Assembly: GCA_018830765.1 (NCBI GenBank) | Contig: JAHJRJ010000015.1 | Location: 1-9,224 of the forward strand | Direction: 5' to 3' | Length of the DNA: 9,224 bases | Source of the DNA: Bacteroidota bacterium | GTDB lineage: Bacteria > Bacteroidota > Ignavibacteria > UBA10030 > BY39 | Part shown: positions 6,356 to 9,224 of the stretch, piece after piece | How positions within the stretch are numbered: the stretch's first letter is position 1 | Layout: the number at the start of each line of letters is the position of its first letter | Program-made: the position numbers and the translations under genes | Notes under the pieces: generated by a model | Told to the model about the DNA's origin: nothing | Databases searched by the model: none | What the model saw: only the letters and a program-made list of their open reading frames with translations

Positions 6356-6962
6356 ATAGAGCGGTAATAAATTTTCGGTTGGTGTAAATATATGATACTC
6401 CCGTCCATACAGTTAGGATCGTTATTAGTAGCATCATACCGAATAACACTTGCGGATGTAATAAATTATCTACGACTAAAAAAAGGTTAGGATAATCTCT
6501 GTTGATGAACGGAATAGTTCTAATAACATACAGGACTAAAATATAATAGATAACGACATATTGAGCGAAAGTTTTTGTTTTGGCTGTTGAAGAGGTAACA
6601 ACTGGTTGGTCTTTATATTCTGCGATTGAACGGAGTAGTGTTATAACAATATCGCGGATAACGATTATCCAAACCATCCACACGTCGATTAGTTCGAGCT
6701 GCGCAAACGCTATCAAAGCTGCAGAGGAGAGAATTTTATCTGCAAGCGGATCGAGGAATATTCCGATGCGGCTCACGTATCCCCATCGGCGGGCGACCCA
6801 ACCGTCGTACCAATCAGTCAGCGCAGCAACGATAAATACCGCTAATGATATTTGTTTATAAAAGACCGATTCGGAAATAAAAAGAAATAGGAAAACAGGC
6901 GTGAGTATAATCCGTAAAAAAGTGAGAGAGTTGGGAAGTGTTATGGTATCGTTGTTTGCCAT
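6327..6962 (-). CDS. pgsA: CDP-diacylglycerol-glycerol-3-phosphate 3-phosphatidyltransferase
   Basis: This membrane enzyme transfers the phosphatidyl group from CDP-diacylglycerol to glycerol-3-phosphate, making phosphatidylglycerophosphate. The CDP-alcohol phosphotransferase signature is complete and correctly spaced: D50-x2-D53-G54-x2-A57-R58-x8-G67-x3-D71-x3-D75. The 211-residue protein has several membrane spans (about 13-30, 36-49, 77-110, 133-150, 171-193). The N-terminal LPNSLTFLRIILTPVF is typical of PgsA rather than of phosphatidylserine synthase, and the downstream pgpA confirms the pathway. The ATG at 6962 has no evident Shine-Dalgarno site. A 62-base AT-rich gap separates it from rpmB, and transcription may run through from there. 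Confidence 0.95.
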   Translation of the reverse strand: MANNDTITLPNSLTFLRIILTPVFLFLFISESVFYKQISLAVFIVAALTDWYDGWVARRWGYVSRIGIFLDPLADKILSSAALIAFAQLELIDVWMVWIIVIRDIVITLLRSIAEYKDQPVVTSSTAKTKTFAQYVVIYYILVLYVIRTIPFINRDYPNLFLVVDNLLHPQVLFGMMLLITILTVWTGVSYIYTNRKFITALYEKSNRPNG

Positions 6963-7024
6963 AGCTATAATTAAAGAAAAAAACGGAATTATGCAATAGC
7001 TGTAAAAAACTAAAAACCTAATAG
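6963..7024 (-). other. AT-rich spacer between rpmB and pgsA
   Basis: These 62 bases carry T-runs on the minus strand and three copies of a TAGCT-containing motif (about 6962-6968, 6998-7003 and 7021-7026), but no strong GC hairpin. I therefore see no convincing terminator, and pgsA may be read from the rpmB promoter. A CATAAT resembling a -10 box occurs on the minus strand, but without a good -35 partner. Confidence 0.3.
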
Positions 7025-7216
7025 CTATGCAGCTTTTATTACTTTGCCTTGTTTAATGCAAGTGGTACAAACACGCATACGGACGGGTCTTCCGCTTACC
7101 TGTGCGCGTACGCTTTGTAAATTCGGTAACCAGCGTCGGCGCGTTTTGTTATGCGCATGACTGATGTTGTTGCCGCTAATCGGTTTTTTCCCGCAAATAT
7201 CACAAACTTTTGCCAT
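7025..7216 (-). CDS. rpmB: 50S ribosomal protein L28
   Basis: This small basic protein of the large ribosomal subunit is 63 residues long when started at the ATG at 7216. It opens with MAKVCDICGKKP, continues with NKTRRRWLPNLQ and contains VRMRVCTTCIK, all typical of L28. C5, C8, C50 and C53 form a zinc-binding set, so this is the Cys-containing form of the protein. An in-frame TTG at 7234 would add six residues, but the family starts at MAKVC, and an AG-rich stretch (AAGAGAGAA on the minus strand) precedes the ATG at a suitable distance. No rpmG neighbour, a frequent partner elsewhere, is present. Confidence 0.97.
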   Translation of the reverse strand: MAKVCDICGKKPISGNNISHAHNKTRRRWLPNLQSVRAQVSGRPVRMRVCTTCIKQGKVIKAA

Positions 7217-7259
7217 TTTATTCTCTCTTATCAATTAAATCTTAATTTTTTACGTTGGA

Positions 7260-7288
7260 AATATAAGGAAATTGTGAGTTAGAAGCAA
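7260..7288 (-). promoter_or_regulatory. candidate promoter of rpmB
   Basis: On the minus strand TATATT (7260-7265) serves as a possible -10 box and TTGCTT (7283-7288) as a weak -35, with a 17-base spacer. The TATATTTC run also comes close to the TAnnTTTG element of Bacteroidota promoters. It lies 44 bases before the rpmB ATG. It would drive rpmB and perhaps the genes behind it. Confidence 0.4.
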
Positions 7289-7304
7289 TCAAAATCTTGT
7301 GTTG

Positions 7305-7333
7305 TTGATTTTAGAATCGAAATATCGTATAAT
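7305..7333 (+). promoter_or_regulatory. candidate promoter of the outer-membrane protein gene
   Basis: TTGATT (7305-7310) and a consensus TATAAT (7328-7333) are separated by 17 bases, a standard housekeeping sigma spacing. The gene starts at 7390, giving a leader of about 50 bases. It faces away from the rpmB promoter candidate at 7260-7288, so the two form a divergent control region. Confidence 0.55.
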
Positions 7334-7366
7334 TTGAACGAGAATGTTACAGGAAATAAATAAAAC

Positions 7367-7393
7367 ATGAATCTAGGAAAGGAGTTAAAATGA
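7367..7393 (+). CDS. possible 8-codon leader ORF (MNLGKELK)
   Basis: An ATG at 7367 opens eight codons ending in a TGA at 7391-7393 that overlaps the start of the outer-membrane protein gene as ATGA. AGGAAA lies about ten bases upstream as a poor ribosome site. The downstream Shine-Dalgarno sequence (7378-7384) lies inside this ORF, so its translation could compete with or couple to the main start. At this length chance is a serious alternative. Confidence 0.15.
   Translation: MNLGKELK
7378..7384 (+). promoter_or_regulatory. strong ribosome binding site AAAGGAG
   Basis: AAAGGAG ends five bases before the ATG at 7390. It is the best Shine-Dalgarno match in the window and fixes the start of the outer-membrane protein gene. 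It suggests high expression. Confidence 0.8.
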
Positions 7394-9224
7394 AAAAAAC
7401 CCTGATCATCAGTGCGCTGTTATTGTTCGTACTAGTGTTTTCGGTTTACGGACAATATTACGGCGAACGGGTGCTTGAAAAATCTTTCGAGCAAACCGAA
7501 TTTTTCTTCACGCCAAGTTATTTGAATCCGTTTGGGATAAGAGGATTCAATACTGTATCGGCGGGGTTGATTAACGATGTGTTACTGAATCTTCAAATTA
7601 ATCCTGCAAATTTGTCTATGAATTCCGACACCCCTAATTACATTTATATTGATTTTCGTAGTGTGCGAAATACGGTTGACCGTAACTATTATCCTTATCC
7701 ATACTACGGTGATATAAGAACACTTGACGACGGAAGCCGGATATCAATGCCTTATCCGATGTTTTATGCACGAACCCGAAAACAGTTAGAGCCGCTGTTC
7801 TCTGCTGCATTCGTAACGCGTCCGCTTAAAACATCCTTACCTAATCTATTTGTTGGGGCGACTTATCAGATGATTCTACAAGACGATAAATACTATTCGA
7901 TACCGCAAGATATTTATAAGTCGAATTTCGGATACGATTATGCGGGTATACGCGTAACTGAAAGCGCAGATATACCGGTTATAGATAAATACAGCGGGAA
8001 AGACGACATGCATCATATCGGACACTTCGTAGGTGTGCACACCGGTTATGAAATTAATAATGACTTGCAAGTCGGCTTAAGGATAAGTCGTGCAAATTTC
8101 GAGCGCGATGGTTCTCTCGGGTCAAAAAATCTTTATGAATACTCTTATTCTCCGAACTATAGTTCTTCGTCAACTTGGTATAATATGGAGAGTCGAAATC
8201 AGACTTATGGACATTGGGATATCAGCGGCGGAATAAAAACTAAAGTGAGCGAAGAATTAAAAGCAAGTGCAATGGGTGGATTTCTGTGGGGCGATGCCAA
8301 CCAAAGTTTTAATCGTCTCGATACTTCTAATTATTTGTGGGGTACGCCGCATAGCGCAAATAACTGGAGTATAAGTAGAAGGTTCGCAACAACAGAACAA
8401 GCTTGGAATCATCACGGTAAAACTTATTATGGTGGCGTGAATTTAACTCTGCAAAACAATCCAACTCAAATTTTCAACTTCTATTACAACTACAGAAAAC
8501 AAAATATTGATATCAGTTTAGGCTCGTCAATTTTGGATACGTCTTTTTATGCATCGCGTTACCAATGGGATACGATAGTTTATATATATAATTCACAATA
8601 CGGATTGGTTGATACGAGAAACGGAGCGGGTGAAAAAATAGGAACTCATCATCGCTTTATGGCAACGATGCAATGGAAAATTGAGAGCAACATCGACTTG
8701 AATATCGGATTTTCAGTAGAGACACAAAAAAACAGAACGAAAACCGATGAAGCAGTCATCGCAGCGTATCGTTCGTCGTACAACTCAAGCGGCGGCTATT
8801 ATCCTTATTCTTATTTGGATGCGGGCACCGAGGATAAAAATCTCAAGTGGGATTTTAACACAGAATTAACAATCTTGCAGATTCCGGTAATCGTGAATTG
8901 GCGGTTAAACGAAAAAATCGAACTTATACTCGGACTTAACAGACAAATATCGACTTGGGAGATAGACGACGTAACGCTTGCTATTTTCGAGTACCGTGAA
9001 AAAACCTCAAACACCGGTACCACAATAAAAAGAAACTTCGGAGAGAGGTACACTCAACCCAAAGAAAAATTAAGCGATATACGTACTACATTCCTCGGCG
9101 GAATTACTTTTGCGCCGTCGAAATTATTTAGTGCGCGACTTCTATTTACACCTACGGAATTAGAGTTACCAGACGGCACTTCAAAATCTGATTTCCAATG
9201 GTGGATAGGGTTGAATCTGTATCC
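7390..9224 (+). CDS. outer-membrane beta-barrel-like protein (3' end beyond window)
   Basis: The frame from the ATG at 7390 stays open for 611 codons and leaves the window without a stop. The N-terminus MKKTLIISALLLFVLVFSVYG is a classic Sec signal peptide: positive end, hydrophobic core, likely cleavage before Q22. There is no lipobox Cys. The mature part is rich in Tyr, Asn, Ser and Trp, with many short alternating stretches such as HFVGVHTGYEINNDLQVGLR and RTTFLGGITFAPSKLFSARL, typical of outer-membrane barrel strands. The opening block FGIRGFNTVSAGLINDVLLN, leading to QINPANLS, resembles the start of many uncharacterised surface proteins of Ignavibacteria. I cannot assign a substrate, and the C-terminal strand is not visible. 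It has its own candidate promoter and a strong ribosome site. Its strand and neighbours give no link to the repair operon. Confidence 0.85.
   Translation, partial: MKKTLIISALLLFVLVFSVYGQYYGERVLEKSFEQTEFFFTPSYLNPFGIRGFNTVSAGLINDVLLNLQINPANLSMNSDTPNYIYIDFRSVRNTVDRNYYPYPYYGDIRTLDDGSRISMPYPMFYARTRKQLEPLFSAAFVTRPLKTSLPNLFVGATYQMILQDDKYYSIPQDIYKSNFGYDYAGIRVTESADIPVIDKYSGKDDMHHIGHFVGVHTGYEINNDLQVGLRISRANFERDGSLGSKNLYEYSYSPNYSSSSTWYNMESRNQTYGHWDISGGIKTKVSEELKASAMGGFLWGDANQSFNRLDTSNYLWGTPHSANNWSISRRFATTEQAWNHHGKTYYGGVNLTLQNNPTQIFNFYYNYRKQNIDISLGSSILDTSFYASRYQWDTIVYIYNSQYGLVDTRNGAGEKIGTHHRFMATMQWKIESNIDLNIGFSVETQKNRTKTDEAVIAAYRSSYNSSGGYYPYSYLDAGTEDKNLKWDFNTELTILQIPVIVNWRLNEKIELILGLNRQISTWEIDDVTLAIFEYREKTSNTGTTIKRNFGERYTQPKEKLSDIRTTFLGGITFAPSKLFSARLLFTPTELELPDGTSKSDFQWWIGLNLY

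Noticed and set aside
7876..9053. Minus-strand open frames at 7876-8070 and 8811-9053
   Set aside because: They lie opposite the long plus-strand frame, which has a signal peptide, promoter and ribosome site. Neither has supporting features.

Overview
The window looks like part of an Ignavibacteria-type genome (Bacteroidota/Chlorobi lineage), or a close relative. Three things suggest this. The left edge holds a YPNPFNP-type sorting motif of the type IX secretion system. The right edge encodes a long Tyr/Asn-rich outer-membrane protein with a Sec signal. The sequence is AT-rich, with few strong Shine-Dalgarno sites and many overlapping stop/start pairs. The taxonomic call is an inference from protein style.

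Layout. Positions 1-100 hold a broken 3' end of a secreted-protein gene (+ strand). Positions 101-373 are non-coding and carry GC-rich palindromes and an imperfect 17-bp inverted repeat (ACGCAAAGNNCGCAGAG). From 7216 back to 374 nine or ten minus-strand genes are packed in one direction: rpmB, pgsA, pgpA, cinA, thpR, a CheY-like receiver gene, recA, recX, a PolB-type 3'-5' exonuclease and a DnaQ-type 3'-5' exonuclease. Positions 7217-7389 form a divergent promoter region. From 7390 a plus-strand gene for an outer-membrane protein stays open for 611 codons and runs off the right edge.

How the genes fit together. PgsA and PgpA catalyse consecutive steps of phosphatidylglycerol synthesis. CinA (NMN deamidase / competence-damage family), ThpR (2'-3' cyclic phosphodiesterase / LigT) and RecA form a conserved cluster, known for example from Deinococcus. 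RecX modulates RecA filaments. The two exonucleases follow recX directly. Gene pairs are joined by a 29-nt overlap (pgsA/pgpA), ATGA overlaps (cinA/thpR, thpR/receiver, recX/exonuclease), a TAAATG junction (recA/recX) and a 2-nt gap (exonuclease/exonuclease). This points to one translationally coupled operon for lipid synthesis and DNA maintenance. Only recA has a wider upstream gap (41 nt) and a clear ribosome binding site, so it may also be expressed separately.

Most unusual items: a stand-alone response-regulator receiver inserted between thpR and recA; two different exonucleases coupled to recA-recX; a possible WYL-like tail on the DnaQ-type exonuclease; and the repeat-rich stretch next to the damaged sorting-domain gene. 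I found no CRISPR array, transposase, tRNA or rRNA, and nothing I would call a wholly new system.
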